Notes: generated by a model not told the origin, from the sequence alone. Counted from the first letter of the stretch, positions 18,758 to 27,592 are shown. The stretch: DNA of 37,758 nt from Holophagaceae bacterium (GCA_025361125.1 JANYBM010000044.1:1-37758), one strand, 5' to 3'. Numbers and translations: made by a program.

Positions 18758-19399
18758 ATGATCACTGGCTACAACACCGACGTCCGGCATGGCAATCGGG
18801 TCTATCACGTCCAGACCGAGGATAAGGGTTTTTCCAATCCGAAGATTGAAACGCTTATTTATGTGGGTGGCGAAATCCTGGATAGCTACAGGTCTTCTTA
18901 CGAAGATCTATTGGCGAATCCCCCTGTGTCAGATACCGCCATTCAGGTCCGGATGGATGACCAGCACAAGGCCATCATCCGCGACATCAAGAATGGCAAA
19001 TACGATAGCACCCCCCCTGATCTGCAGGAGCAGCAGGTATTCAACGAGCGGGCACTGGACCAAGCCATTCTTGAATTCCTGCAACACGAGGGCGAGGTAG
19101 ATACCCTCGAATTGGTTCTAGAAAAGCCCTTGGAGCCGATTTTTGGGAAGCTTTTCAAAGTGCAGATGCGGGCCCGTTTAACCAACAGTCAGAATCCCGT
19201 TCGGGGTGCAGACGTGGCCATCCGTTTGATTTCAAGCCTGAAAAAAGCCGCGCCACTGCTTAACGGCAAAACAGATGAAGAGGGTGCGTTTCATGGACAG
19301 GTGGAATTACCGCCAAGTCAGCCCGGCCATTGCGCCATTGTTGTGAGCTGTGCTTCAGAATTCGGGAACGATGAATTAAAGGCCCTTGTGGGCTCCTAA
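18758..19399 (+). CDS. Conserved hypothetical protein (GYNTDVRHG type)
   Basis: A 213-residue soluble protein without signal peptide. The first 75 residues form a compact unit (GYNTDVRHGNRVYHVQTED, then IETLIYVGGEILDSYRSSY) that I associate with proteins of unknown function in Acidobacteria and delta-proteobacteria. The last 90 residues read like a carboxypeptidase-regulatory or Ig-like beta domain (VQMRARLTNSQNPVRGADVAI, GAFHGQVELP). The ATG has no Shine-Dalgarno site. A GCATAGGCTT stretch only 7-16 bases upstream looks like a -10 region, so the mRNA may be leaderless. A clear terminator follows the gene. Confidence 0.72.
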   Translation: MITGYNTDVRHGNRVYHVQTEDKGFSNPKIETLIYVGGEILDSYRSSYEDLLANPPVSDTAIQVRMDDQHKAIIRDIKNGKYDSTPPDLQEQQVFNERALDQAILEFLQHEGEVDTLELVLEKPLEPIFGKLFKVQMRARLTNSQNPVRGADVAIRLISSLKKAAPLLNGKTDEEGAFHGQVELPPSQPGHCAIVVSCASEFGNDELKALVGS

Positions 19400-19422
19400 G
19401 TTGCCTTTGAGCGTCTGAACAG

Positions 19423-19446
19423 CTGCCGCGACAGGGCAGTTTTTTT
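19423..19446 (+). terminator. Rho-independent terminator
   Basis: CTGCC (19423-19427) and GGCAG (19435-19439) pair around a 7-base loop and are followed directly by seven T. It closes the transcript of the gene ending at 19399 and isolates the MerR/B12 gene that follows. Confidence 0.85.
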
Positions 19447-19514
19447 GTCCAAAAATATTTATAGACTTATTGTGTCGATATTATAACCTAGACATGTTTG
19501 ATGCGGAGGCGTCC
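19447..19514 (+). promoter_or_regulatory. AT-rich promoter region of the MerR/B12 regulator
   Basis: This stretch is much more AT-rich than its surroundings and includes ATATTTATAGAC and ATATTATAAC, both able to serve as -10 elements. MerR-type regulators usually bind within such a spacer, often controlling their own gene, so autoregulation is plausible. I cannot fix a unique -35/-10 pair. GCGGAGG at 19502-19508 is a strong ribosome site and sets the start at 19515. Confidence 0.45.
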
Positions 19515-20372
19515 ATGGATCTAGGTGCTGAATTGCTCAGTATTGGCGATATATGTTCAGAGACAGGCCTATCGCCGGATGTGGTGCGCGTGTGGGAACG
19601 CAGATACGGATTTCCCATGCCCGTGCGGCTGCCCTCAGGGCACCGCCGTTATCGCAGCAGTGATCTCAATCGATTGCGCTTGATCGCCGAAGCTGTGGCC
19701 GATGGTCATCGTCCTGCACTGGCCGTGAAGGCGGATGAAGCCGCCTTGCGCAAGCTTCTCGTGCGGGGGCAATCCAATACCTGGACACCGATTGTGGATC
19801 CCTTGATCAAGGCTGTCGTGGAGATGGATAGCGCACACATTCGAACCCTGCTTCAGAATGCATTCTCTCGATATCCGTTGAAGGACTTTCTGGGGCATGT
19901 GGTGGATCCCCTCCTGGAGTGGGTTGGGTACGCATGGGCAGAAGGCTCCCTTGGCATTCATCAGGAGCATCTCGTCACGGAAATTCTTGAGGATTTTCTT
20001 CGGCAGATGCGCTTGGCTCTTCCAATCCAATCCAGTAAAGGCTCTGTGTTATTGGCTACCCTGCCGGGAGAACGGCATCGTTTGGGTCTGTTGATGGCGG
20101 CCCTCCTCTACGCAGCCAAAGGCGTGAGAGTAGAGTTGCTAGGCATAGATGTGCCGGTGGCGAGTATTGCGAACGCAGCGCGAACACTGAGGGTGGATAG
20201 GGTCGCCGTGAGCCTTTCCATCCAAAGTTCAGGGGAACCCACACGGCGCTTGCTGATGGACCTCTTGGAACGCCTGCCTCCAAACTGCCAATTGCTTATC
20301 GGAGGCCAGGGTGCAGCCAGGACCCGAAAAGTGGAAGGCGTAGAACGCATGACGGGAATTGGCGATATCTGA
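19515..20372 (+). CDS. MerR-family regulator with B12-binding domain (CarH/LitR-like)
   Basis: The N-terminal MerR winged helix (about 7-75) contains RVWERRYGFPMPVRLPSGHRRY. A helical bundle carries the cobalamin-capping motif W-x9-E-H as Trp141, Glu151 and His152. The C-terminal Rossmann-type B12 domain has E-x-H-x-x-G with His188 as the expected lower cobalt ligand. This is the architecture of CarH, a repressor that is a tetramer on DNA with adenosylcobalamin and falls apart in light. The residue after Trp141 is Ala, where Thermus CarH has His132, the ligand that takes over after photolysis. No carotenoid genes are nearby. It is 285 residues, probably co-transcribed with the next gene. Confidence 0.85.
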   Translation: MDLGAELLSIGDICSETGLSPDVVRVWERRYGFPMPVRLPSGHRRYRSSDLNRLRLIAEAVADGHRPALAVKADEAALRKLLVRGQSNTWTPIVDPLIKAVVEMDSAHIRTLLQNAFSRYPLKDFLGHVVDPLLEWVGYAWAEGSLGIHQEHLVTEILEDFLRQMRLALPIQSSKGSVLLATLPGERHRLGLLMAALLYAAKGVRVELLGIDVPVASIANAARTLRVDRVAVSLSIQSSGEPTRRLLMDLLERLPPNCQLLIGGQGAARTRKVEGVERMTGIGDI

Positions 20373-20395
20373 TCGAAAATAAGGGTGGAGGTCTT

Positions 20396-20665
20396 ATGAC
20401 GCGATCCCTTTTCTGGTCCACCTTTGTGACGGTTTTTCTGGCGGAACTGGGGGATAAGACCCAGCTTGCGGCTATGACCGCCACGGCCAGGAGTGGCGCA
20501 ATGCTGACAGTGTTTCTGGCCGCCAGTGCCGCGTTGATTGTCGCCACGGCCATAGGCGTTTCCGTGGGCGAGGCCTTGTTCCGTGTGGTGCCCGAGCATC
20601 TGATCCACTACATCGCCGGTGGGGCTTTCATCGCTGTGGGGGTCTGGGTCCTGGTTAAGGGGTAA
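20396..20665 (+). CDS. Small GDT1/TMEM165-family membrane protein (UPF0016)
   Basis: An 89-residue integral membrane protein with one UPF0016 repeat: the hallmark ELGDKTQLA motif (E-x-G-D-K/R-T/S) in the first helix, then two further hydrophobic helices. Full-length family members have two such repeats and act as Mn2+/Ca2+ transporters, and one-repeat bacterial forms are thought to pair up. The strong GGTGGAGG site and the 23-base gap suggest co-transcription with the CarH-like gene. The usual role is metal-ion export, probably manganese; the ion here is inferred. Confidence 0.82.
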   Translation: MTRSLFWSTFVTVFLAELGDKTQLAAMTATARSGAMLTVFLAASAALIVATAIGVSVGEALFRVVPEHLIHYIAGGAFIAVGVWVLVKG

Positions 20666-20684
20666 CGGTCAGCTTTCCAGGCTG

Positions 20685-21401
20685 TCAACGATTCAGCTGG
20701 AATTGGATGGCTCCCAACATCGCCACGGGGGTGGTGGCGGCGCGAAGGATGCTGCGCCCAAGGCATACGGGCAACCAACCGGAGGTTTTTAGAGCTACAA
20801 ATTCTTCATCGGTGATTCCGCCTTCGGGACCGCAGGTGAAGGCCAGAGCTTGCATGCATAGCGTGGGATTCAAGCTGCCGGTGGCGACTTCATAGGCGAC
20901 CCAACGTTGTGGAATACCCCATTCCAGCAGGCTATTGAAAGGCTGGACGGGAAGCAATTCTGGGAGATGACTTCGATGGCTTTGTTCGACGGCGGAAGCG
21001 ACGATCCGGGACCACCGCTCCTCTTTCGCCGACGTTCGACGAGCATCGAATTCGCTTCGTCTGTAGGCGATTGGGTGGATATGGGTCACACCCAATTCCA
21101 CGAGTGGAGGCAACCAATCCTCCCAGGTAGCCAGATGGGAGGTGATAGGAAGGCAGGCATGGATCGCGATGGGGGATTCCCGGACCTCCTGCAAAGGTGA
21201 CAAGAGGCGGACTTGGGCAGCCTGTGGGGTGATCGCGGTAAGATCCACCGCCCAGGGGCCGCCTTCCAAAAGCAGCTCTAAAGCGGCACCAGGCTTCAAT
21301 CGCAGCGCATGAAGATGCCGCGCCTGCTCGGGGCTGAGGGCGATCAAGCTGCCCTCGGAATAAGGACCCGGCGAGGGGACGATCAATCGCGGCAGGCTCA
21401 T
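20685..21401 (-). CDS. rsmE: 16S rRNA (uracil-1498-N3)-methyltransferase RsmE
   Basis: RsmE methylates U1498 of 16S rRNA in the decoding region. The 238-residue protein has an N-terminal PUA-like domain (ALSPEQARHLHALRLKPGA) and a C-terminal SPOUT knot domain. Knot motifs are clear: EQSHRSHLPEL, TCGPEGGITDEE and CLGRSILRAATTPVAML. It is convergent with the GDT1-type gene and divergent from the TerC-family gene, with only 40 bases between start codons. Confidence 0.95.
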   Translation of the reverse strand: MSLPRLIVPSPGPYSEGSLIALSPEQARHLHALRLKPGAALELLLEGGPWAVDLTAITPQAAQVRLLSPLQEVRESPIAIHACLPITSHLATWEDWLPPLVELGVTHIHPIAYRRSEFDARRTSAKEERWSRIVASAVEQSHRSHLPELLPVQPFNSLLEWGIPQRWVAYEVATGSLNPTLCMQALAFTCGPEGGITDEEFVALKTSGWLPVCLGRSILRAATTPVAMLGAIQFQLNR

Positions 21402-21441
21402 ACCCTATTCTCACGAACTGTAGACTGGAAGGGGAGGCTTC

Positions 21442-22383
21442 TTGATCCAAATATTATTAAACGCGGCACCGTGGTGGGCTTGGCTGGGTTTTCATGTTTT
21501 CGTGTTCGCGATGCTGGCCCTGGATCTGGAAGTGTTCAATCGCAAAGCCCACGCGCCGAGCGTCAAGGAGGCTGCGGCTTGGAGCGCTGTCTGGATCAGT
21601 CTGGCACTTATCTTCAATCTGGTAATTTTCAAGACGGAAGGACCCCAGGCAGGATTGGAATGGCTCACAGCCTACCTCTTGGAAAAGTCCTTAAGCGTGG
21701 ACAACCTCTTTGTCTTCGTGCTGCTCTTCGCCAGCTTCCGGGTGGAGCTGCGGCATCAGCATAAGGTCTTGTTTTGGGGTGTGTTGGGCGCGCTGGTGAT
21801 GCGCGCGGGCATGATCCTGGCCGGAACGGCTCTGCTGAACCGGTTCGAATGGATGATCTACGTCTTTGGCGGCTTTCTGGTTTTCACGGGAGTCAAAATG
21901 CTGGTCACGAAGGATGAAGATCGAGATCCTTCCCAGCACCCGGCGGTGCGGTTTTTCAAGCAACTGATCCCCTTTGATGAACACGGGGGCTTTGAGCACT
22001 TTTTCACCGTTCGGGATGGACGTCGCTTTGCAACACCCATGCTTCTGGTGCTTTTGAGCGTGGAAATCACCGATGTGGTCTTCGCAGTGGATTCCATTCC
22101 CGCAGTGCTGGCCGTGACCCGCGACCCCTTTGTTGTCTACACCTCTAATATCTTCGCCATACTAGGCCTTCGGAGCCTCTATTTCCTGCTGGCGAAGATG
22201 ATGGACCGATTCTACCGGCTTAAGACGGGACTAGCGGTCATCCTGGCTTTCGTGGGCGTCAAAATGTGCATTGCTGAATGGTTGAAGATTCCCACGCTTG
22301 TTTCCCTGCTGGTGATCCTCACGGTGCTGATCTTGAGTGTGGTAGTCAGTCTGGCTTGGCCCGCCAATGCGAAGGACGAGTGA
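21442..22383 (+). CDS. TerC/Alx-family metal transporter
   Basis: An integral membrane protein of 313 residues with about eight to nine spans. Family signatures are the acidic motif LEKSLSVDNLFVFVLLF and the repeat-like VEITDVVFAVDSIPAVLAV followed by YTSNIFAILGLRSLYF. Alx and related TerC proteins export Mn2+ in enteric bacteria and Bacillus; the tellurite-resistance name is historical. The start codon is TTG at 21442, supported by GGGGAGG five bases upstream. The 40-base leader is too short for a yybP-ykoY manganese riboswitch. It overlaps ribF by one base (TGATG). Confidence 0.9.
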   Translation: MIQILLNAAPWWAWLGFHVFVFAMLALDLEVFNRKAHAPSVKEAAAWSAVWISLALIFNLVIFKTEGPQAGLEWLTAYLLEKSLSVDNLFVFVLLFASFRVELRHQHKVLFWGVLGALVMRAGMILAGTALLNRFEWMIYVFGGFLVFTGVKMLVTKDEDRDPSQHPAVRFFKQLIPFDEHGGFEHFFTVRDGRRFATPMLLVLLSVEITDVVFAVDSIPAVLAVTRDPFVVYTSNIFAILGLRSLYFLLAKMMDRFYRLKTGLAVILAFVGVKMCIAEWLKIPTLVSLLVILTVLILSVVVSLAWPANAKDE

Positions 22384-23321
22384 TGGAGGTCTGGCGTCAC
22401 AAACTGGAAGCGGCTCCAGCAGTGGGTCCGTATGTCGTAACGCTCGGCAATTTCGATGGGGTTCATCGAGGTCATCGCGAGCTGCTGGAACGTGCGGCCG
22501 AGCGAGCGAGAGAACAACACTTGCCTGCCGCAGTGGTCACTTTCGATCCTCATCCCACCGTTGTGGTGGCACCGGAACGCAAGCCACTGTTGCTGATGAC
22601 CCTGACGCAGCGTCTGGCCGAATTCCAGTCCACAGGTATGGATCTGGCCTGGGTGATTCCCTTTTCCAGATCCTTTTCTGAATTGAGTCCCGGTGCCTTC
22701 CTACATGCATTGAAACGGGCCCTTTCACCAGCTGAGCTGCACGTGGGCAAGGCTTTCGGCTTTGGACGCAATCGTTCGGGGGATTTCCACACGCTGGAGG
22801 CCTGGGGCCAGCAGTCGAATTGTGTGGTTTTTACTCACGCCCTGAAAGCCCCGGATGGTGGGCGGTTGTCCAGCACCCGCATACGCCAGGCCTTGGATGC
22901 CGGTGATGTGAGCCAGGCTGCGGAGCTTCTCGGCCATTCCTATGCCCTGACAGGCATCGTCGTTGAGGGCGAACGGCGCGGGCGTCACCTTGGATTTCCC
23001 ACCGCGAATCTTCGGTGGGAACAGGAACAGTTGCCTGGCCACGGCGTCTATGTCACTGAAGTACACAGTCGGTATGGGTCATTTCCCCGCTTGGGCCTGA
23101 CTAACATTGGCGAGAAACCGACTTTTTGTGGACAGGCCTTATCCGTGGAAACCTTCCTGCCCGACTTTGAAGGGGATTTGTATGGTGCTTCACTGGAGCT
23201 GCGCTTTCTGCACCGGATTCGTGGCGAGAGGCGTTTTGAGGGGATGGATGCCCTGCGCTCCCAGATAGCCTCTGATGTGGCGGAAGGCCAGGCATGGTGG
23301 GACAATCATTGTTTGGGTTGA
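22383..23321 (+). CDS. ribF: Bifunctional riboflavin kinase/FAD synthetase RibF
   Basis: RibF converts riboflavin to FMN and then FAD. It is 312 residues. The N-terminal nucleotidyltransferase domain shows TLGNFDGVHRGHRELL and VVTFDPHP. Next comes the SSTRIRQAL motif, and then the C-terminal riboflavin-kinase domain with RRGRHLGFPTANL. The frame is open further upstream, but the ATG at 22383 shares a base with the TerC stop, which is the natural start. No FMN riboswitch is possible in that arrangement. Confidence 0.95.
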   Translation: MEVWRHKLEAAPAVGPYVVTLGNFDGVHRGHRELLERAAERAREQHLPAAVVTFDPHPTVVVAPERKPLLLMTLTQRLAEFQSTGMDLAWVIPFSRSFSELSPGAFLHALKRALSPAELHVGKAFGFGRNRSGDFHTLEAWGQQSNCVVFTHALKAPDGGRLSSTRIRQALDAGDVSQAAELLGHSYALTGIVVEGERRGRHLGFPTANLRWEQEQLPGHGVYVTEVHSRYGSFPRLGLTNIGEKPTFCGQALSVETFLPDFEGDLYGASLELRFLHRIRGERRFEGMDALRSQIASDVAEGQAWWDNHCLG

Positions 23322-23350
23322 ATTCACATCACCTCTCAAGGAGTATCAGG

Positions 23351-23878
23351 ATGCCTTTGAAATCACTCTGCTTTGCCGTGGTCGCTTTCCTTCTGTCCAC
23401 AACAAATCTTTTCGCTGATATCAAGCAAGCCGCACCTGCTTCAAAGCCACCAGCGAAGCCCTTGGCCAAGGTGGCTACCGCTCCAGATGCTGCGAAGATC
23501 GAAGCCATCAAGGAAATGCTGGCGGTTTCTGGTACGGTTCATGGCAACGTGGAAGCCGCTCATGCGTCCATCAAGGCTATGACGAAGAATAGCCCCGGTA
23601 TTAGTTCGAAATTTTGGAAAGAGCTTGAGAAAACGGTGAACGACGCAGTATTTGAGCAATTATTGGTGGGCGTTTATGACCGTAACTACACGCTTGACGA
23701 GGTCAGGGCGATAACTGAATTCTACGTGTCCCCTGCCGGTAGAGTCTTTCTTGAGAAAAACGGGCCAGTGCTTGCGGAATCAGGTCGGATTTTGCAGACC
23801 TATATGGAAAGTAATTCCAAAGAATTGATGAAGAAATTTGGGCAGACTGCTCAGGGTGTCGACCCCCAAAAGAAATGA
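23351..23878 (+). CDS. Secreted DUF2059-domain protein
   Basis: A 175-residue exported protein. A classical signal peptide (about 1-22, cleavage after NLFA) is followed by a Lys/Pro/Ala-rich linker. The C-terminal DUF2059 domain is recognisable by LDEVRAITEFYVSPAGRVFLEK and the following helix. DUF2059 proteins are periplasmic and of unknown function. AAGGAG precedes the ATG by about eight bases. It follows ribF by 29 bases and may share its transcript. Confidence 0.8.
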   Translation: MPLKSLCFAVVAFLLSTTNLFADIKQAAPASKPPAKPLAKVATAPDAAKIEAIKEMLAVSGTVHGNVEAAHASIKAMTKNSPGISSKFWKELEKTVNDAVFEQLLVGVYDRNYTLDEVRAITEFYVSPAGRVFLEKNGPVLAESGRILQTYMESNSKELMKKFGQTAQGVDPQKK

Positions 23879-23960
23879 ATCGAAGCGTTGCCTTGACCTG
23901 GCTGCCGGCTTCAGCCAATTAAGTCTGTGAGGAGCTAGAGAACCAGATCCTCTTGACGTG

Positions 23961-25040
23961 CTATTCCCGCCAGCCCTCCAGTACGCGAAAGCGTTCACCC
24001 ATCATCCCGGGCATGGTGAGTTGCAGCAGGTTCTCCATGCGCTTGATGCGCGCTTGCGTTGCCAATTCCCGCCACTCGGCTTCCCATTGCCCGAGTGGTG
24101 CGTGGGCTCGAATCCAGTGGCTTAAGGACTCATGGGCGACTTGTCTCAGACCGGTCGCTTCAAGAATGCCAATGAGTCGCGTGAAGTCCACATCCGCCGT
24201 GAGGTCACATTCCCCCAACTCATCCCACCATTTTCCATCCACCGTGTGGCTCTTGAAACGGCGGAGGTCCGCGCCTTTGGCCAGTAAATTGGAAGCCTGA
24301 TCGCCGTAGTCAATGGTGATGAAAAGCCCAGCTTGCAGAGCCTTTGCAAGGGTTGAAGCAACCAAGGGAAGCGCCTCACACCACACGCTTCCATCGCCTG
24401 TTTCAATACCGTCGCCTTGGGACTCGAACCAAGTGGTGCTGATGGGCTCATGGTGGGGGTGCCATTGAGGGCCATTTTGCGTGAGTACTTCCCGAACCCA
24501 CCGTGTGCCATCCCAGCGCCAGGGTTGTGCAGGCAAAGCATCGAACAACTCATTGCTGAGAACTGCCCCAATGAACGGTTCGATGCTCTCAGCTTCATGC
24601 ATGAAGCGTGCGCGACCTGTCGCAAGAAAGGGCGCCAGCGCCTCTTCTGCGGCCTTTCGAGCCGCCGGATTGTCATCTCGGTGGGTGTAATGCAGCGCTG
24701 TGGCGAAGGGTGGTGTGGCCGCATTGAGGATATCCCGGCCCAGCCAACCACGGCCCGCGCCAGCCTCCAGGACAGTGAATTGAGCGGGTCGCTCAAGGTG
24801 TTGCCAGGCCTGTTCCAAACGCAATGCCAGAGTCTGTCCGAGCAGGGGACCAAGATCCAACGCGGTGTAGTAGTCCTTACCCTCGAACCCCCAGGGTCCG
24901 GCCCCCCGGCGGTAATATCCATGCAGCGGGTGGTAGAGCGCCAAGGCCATCACATCGGCTGCAGAAACCGGACCCGCCGTCAGCCGTTCATTCAGCTCGG
25001 ACGTTAAGGGGTTCAAGTCCGTTCCCGTTGCAATGGCCAT
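23961..25040 (-). CDS. MidA/NDUFAF7-family SAM-dependent methyltransferase
   Basis: A 359-residue class I methyltransferase of the DUF185 group. In mitochondria, NDUFAF7 methylates an arginine of a complex I subunit; the bacterial substrate is unsettled. Family marks include YYTALDLGPLLGQTLA, the SAM motif VLEAGAGRGWLGRDIL, VLSNELFDALP and FITIDYGDQA. The chosen ATG at 25040 lies inside the end of the exporter gene (28-base overlap); a TTG at about 25017 is an alternative. It is the last gene of the long leftward block. Confidence 0.85.
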   Translation of the reverse strand: MAIATGTDLNPLTSELNERLTAGPVSAADVMALALYHPLHGYYRRGAGPWGFEGKDYYTALDLGPLLGQTLALRLEQAWQHLERPAQFTVLEAGAGRGWLGRDILNAATPPFATALHYTHRDDNPAARKAAEEALAPFLATGRARFMHEAESIEPFIGAVLSNELFDALPAQPWRWDGTRWVREVLTQNGPQWHPHHEPISTTWFESQGDGIETGDGSVWCEALPLVASTLAKALQAGLFITIDYGDQASNLLAKGADLRRFKSHTVDGKWWDELGECDLTADVDFTRLIGILEATGLRQVAHESLSHWIRAHAPLGQWEAEWRELATQARIKRMENLLQLTMPGMMGERFRVLEGWRE

Positions 25041-27574
25041 TTCTCTAGCATCCAAGGCAGCACCCATTGGGTGATGATAAGGGCCAGGGCGACACCTCCA
25101 ACGCAGGCTAAGCCAAGGCTTCGGAGGCCACGATAGCTGCTGAAGATGAGGCCTCCGAAGCCTGCCAAGGTGGTGCCCGCGCAAACGGCATTGACCCGGG
25201 CGACTTTAGCCGCGGCTCCCGTTTCCATGCGGGCGCGGTGCAGCAGGTTCAAGGCCGTGTCCACACTCACCCCCAGCGCGATGGGGATGGCCATAAGCGA
25301 TAGAAAACTGAAGGGCTCATTGGTCCAAGCCAGGATGCCCAGCAGGCCGATCTGGCCCGCGGCGATGGGCACCAAAGCCAGCAGCACGAAACGCAGGCGG
25401 CGCCCGAAAAAGGCCACGATGGAAAGCACCAGGGCGAGGGCCAAGAACACGCAGTCTCGCGTGGACTGCCGGGCCACCTCCTTGATGGCAGTGAAGAGAG
25501 GACGCGTGCCCACCAATCGCGCGTCATCGGCCGCAAGCATTGGCGCAAGCCGGACTTGAGCCTCTTCAGGCAAACGGATGGGAATGGTGACGGCAGGAAT
25601 TTCGGCGGCGAGAGTCTTGGTCTTCAAAGCATTGGCCAAGGTCCAGCGCTGGGCCAGCACAGGCTTTTGGATGGGGGGGAACAGTTGCTGCAGGGATTCG
25701 GGAACGGCGAGTGGGTCTTCCAGGCTGTGACTGAGGGCCGCAAGGGGGTGTTCCAGGGCTGTGGGGTCAAGACCCGCATCGGAAGCGGCATTCAGGGTTC
25801 GGTGGCGCCAGGTTTCTGAAGCCAGCATCCGTCGCAATTCGGCACCACCTTGTTCCCAGGTGGGTAGGGGCATGCCTTCTTTTCTTAACAATCCCGCCGC
25901 ATGGTTCCATCGTTTGGGAAGCTGCCCAGCATCGTTCAAGGTGAGTTGCAAAGCGAGGGGCTGAAGACTGGAACCCAAAACCTTCCCAAGCTTTTCTTGA
26001 AGGGCGAGGGCAGGATTACCGCCGATACGAAAGCGACGGAGATCATCTTCCCAGTGCAAGCGATAGGTCCCCAGGAGCGAAAAGGCCAACAGACCTGCTG
26101 CCAACAAGGGTTTCCAAGAGGCAAGATGGTGAGCTGGAAGGGGCGCCTCCGCTGCCTTCGCGAAGGCCCCATGACCCTTGTCAAGGGTCAACAGCAAGGG
26201 GGGCAACAGTATGAAACTGGCTAGGAGACAAGCCAGGAGTCCGAGGCCTGCCGTGATGCCCAGATCACGAAATCCCGGGAAGGGCGCCACGATGGCTGAT
26301 AAAAAGGCCAACGAGGTGGCCACGCACCCTACTACCACCCCAGGTCCTGTGCCCAGCATGGCCGCACGCAAAGCGAGCGCCTTGGTCCGCCCTGATCTGC
26401 GTTCGTCGCGATATCGGCTGTAAAGCAAAATGCCCACATCGTCGCCAATCCCCAGCAACACCGCGCCAAAGCCGGCGCTCATCATGTTCATCTCACCCAA
26501 GGACCAACCCACCAGACCCAGGGCCCAAACCATGCCTACCAGCAGCGGACCCACCACGAATCCAAATCCTGAAAGGGTTCGAAACCCAATCCAATAGACG
26601 ATTCCAATAAGCACGAAGCTGAGAGAAAGGCTGAGCAGAATTTCCTTGGTCAGTCGCTGGGATTCCCAGAAGGCCACCGCGTGAGATCCAGTGACCTGCA
26701 AGGGGAAAGCGCGATCTCCGTGAGCCGCGAGGGCGGCCTCGACATTCCCAAGCGACGCGTGGGTTGGCAGCTCGCCTTGGCCACCATCGCCCAACCACCG
26801 GACGATGCGCGCCGTGGCCTTGGCATCCGCACTTGGAAAATCCACGACCAGGGGCACCAAGACATAGCGAGCATCCTTGGTTTCGAGATACCCGGTCTTC
26901 ATGTGCAGCGGGAAATTCTTTCCCGCTGAGGTGGCGCGTAATAAGGCTTCTTGATTGGTGGGAATGAGATCCCGCAGACTCAAGGGGTCCAGTTGCGCGA
27001 AGCGGGCCTGGATGGGATTGGGGGATGCCAGGGCTTTGGCGGTCGCCTGCAATCGCCGGTTCACTTCGGCGGGATTTAAGAGCGGTGCCAACCGGTCCCC
27101 AAGGATCGCGGGAGCCAGGGCATAAAGCTGTTCAGTAATGAGGCGACCCACGGCCGCATCGCCATCTACAAGACTTCCGGCGGCCAGCAATGGCGGCCAT
27201 AACGAAACACCTTGGGGACCGGGCACGGGCCGAGGGGCTGAGAGATGGCCCTCGCCACTGAGTCCATTGAGAGGCAACGTTCCGCGGTCCAGCAGGCGAC
27301 CCACCAGGCCCTCCGCCCATTCTCCGCGGGATTCCAGCGTCGAAGCATCGCCTTCGGCTACGAGCCATAACAATTCCTGTTGGCCCACGCCTGCTTCAAG
27401 GCTGGCGCGTACCACGGGGTGGTCCGTGGGCAACAAGCTCATCAAATCAAGCCGCCGTTCAACACGCAGCACTCCCAAGCCCAAAAAAGCGGTGAGTAGG
27501 ACTGCGAAGGCCACGACTCGTCTTGCATGCCGAAGTTGAAGCCGCAGCAGGGCACGTAGCAAACGATTCAGCAT
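25013..27574 (-). CDS. RND-superfamily (MMPL-type) exporter
   Basis: An 853-residue inner-membrane transporter of the MMPL/HpnN branch. One membrane helix at the N-terminus (about 20-40) leads into a large periplasmic domain. Five or six helices follow, including the sequence GAVLLGIGDDVGILLYSRYRDE, typical of the proton-relay region. The duplicated second half ends with MAIPIALGVSVDTALNLLHRARME. HpnN homologues carry hopanoids to the outer membrane and other members export lipids; the cargo here is not identifiable. No adaptor or outer-membrane channel gene is beside it. Confidence 0.88.
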   Translation of the reverse strand: MLNRLLRALLRLQLRHARRVVAFAVLLTAFLGLGVLRVERRLDLMSLLPTDHPVVRASLEAGVGQQELLWLVAEGDASTLESRGEWAEGLVGRLLDRGTLPLNGLSGEGHLSAPRPVPGPQGVSLWPPLLAAGSLVDGDAAVGRLITEQLYALAPAILGDRLAPLLNPAEVNRRLQATAKALASPNPIQARFAQLDPLSLRDLIPTNQEALLRATSAGKNFPLHMKTGYLETKDARYVLVPLVVDFPSADAKATARIVRWLGDGGQGELPTHASLGNVEAALAAHGDRAFPLQVTGSHAVAFWESQRLTKEILLSLSLSFVLIGIVYWIGFRTLSGFGFVVGPLLVGMVWALGLVGWSLGEMNMMSAGFGAVLLGIGDDVGILLYSRYRDERRSGRTKALALRAAMLGTGPGVVVGCVATSLAFLSAIVAPFPGFRDLGITAGLGLLACLLASFILLPPLLLTLDKGHGAFAKAAEAPLPAHHLASWKPLLAAGLLAFSLLGTYRLHWEDDLRRFRIGGNPALALQEKLGKVLGSSLQPLALQLTLNDAGQLPKRWNHAAGLLRKEGMPLPTWEQGGAELRRMLASETWRHRTLNAASDAGLDPTALEHPLAALSHSLEDPLAVPESLQQLFPPIQKPVLAQRWTLANALKTKTLAAEIPAVTIPIRLPEEAQVRLAPMLAADDARLVGTRPLFTAIKEVARQSTRDCVFLALALVLSIVAFFGRRLRFVLLALVPIAAGQIGLLGILAWTNEPFSFLSLMAIPIALGVSVDTALNLLHRARMETGAAAKVARVNAVCAGTTLAGFGGLIFSSYRGLRSLGLACVGGVALALIITQWVLPWMLEKWPLQRERT

Positions 27575-27592
27575 TGCTTGCTCATTGGCGGT

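Noticed and set aside
21402-21441. Possible yybP-ykoY manganese riboswitch before the TerC-family gene
   Set aside because: Only 40 bases separate the divergent start codons, too short for this riboswitch, and its core motifs are absent.
23879-23960. TGGCTG/CAGCCA hairpin between the DUF2059 and MidA-family genes as a terminator
   Set aside because: The stem is short and no T-run follows on either strand, so I did not call it.
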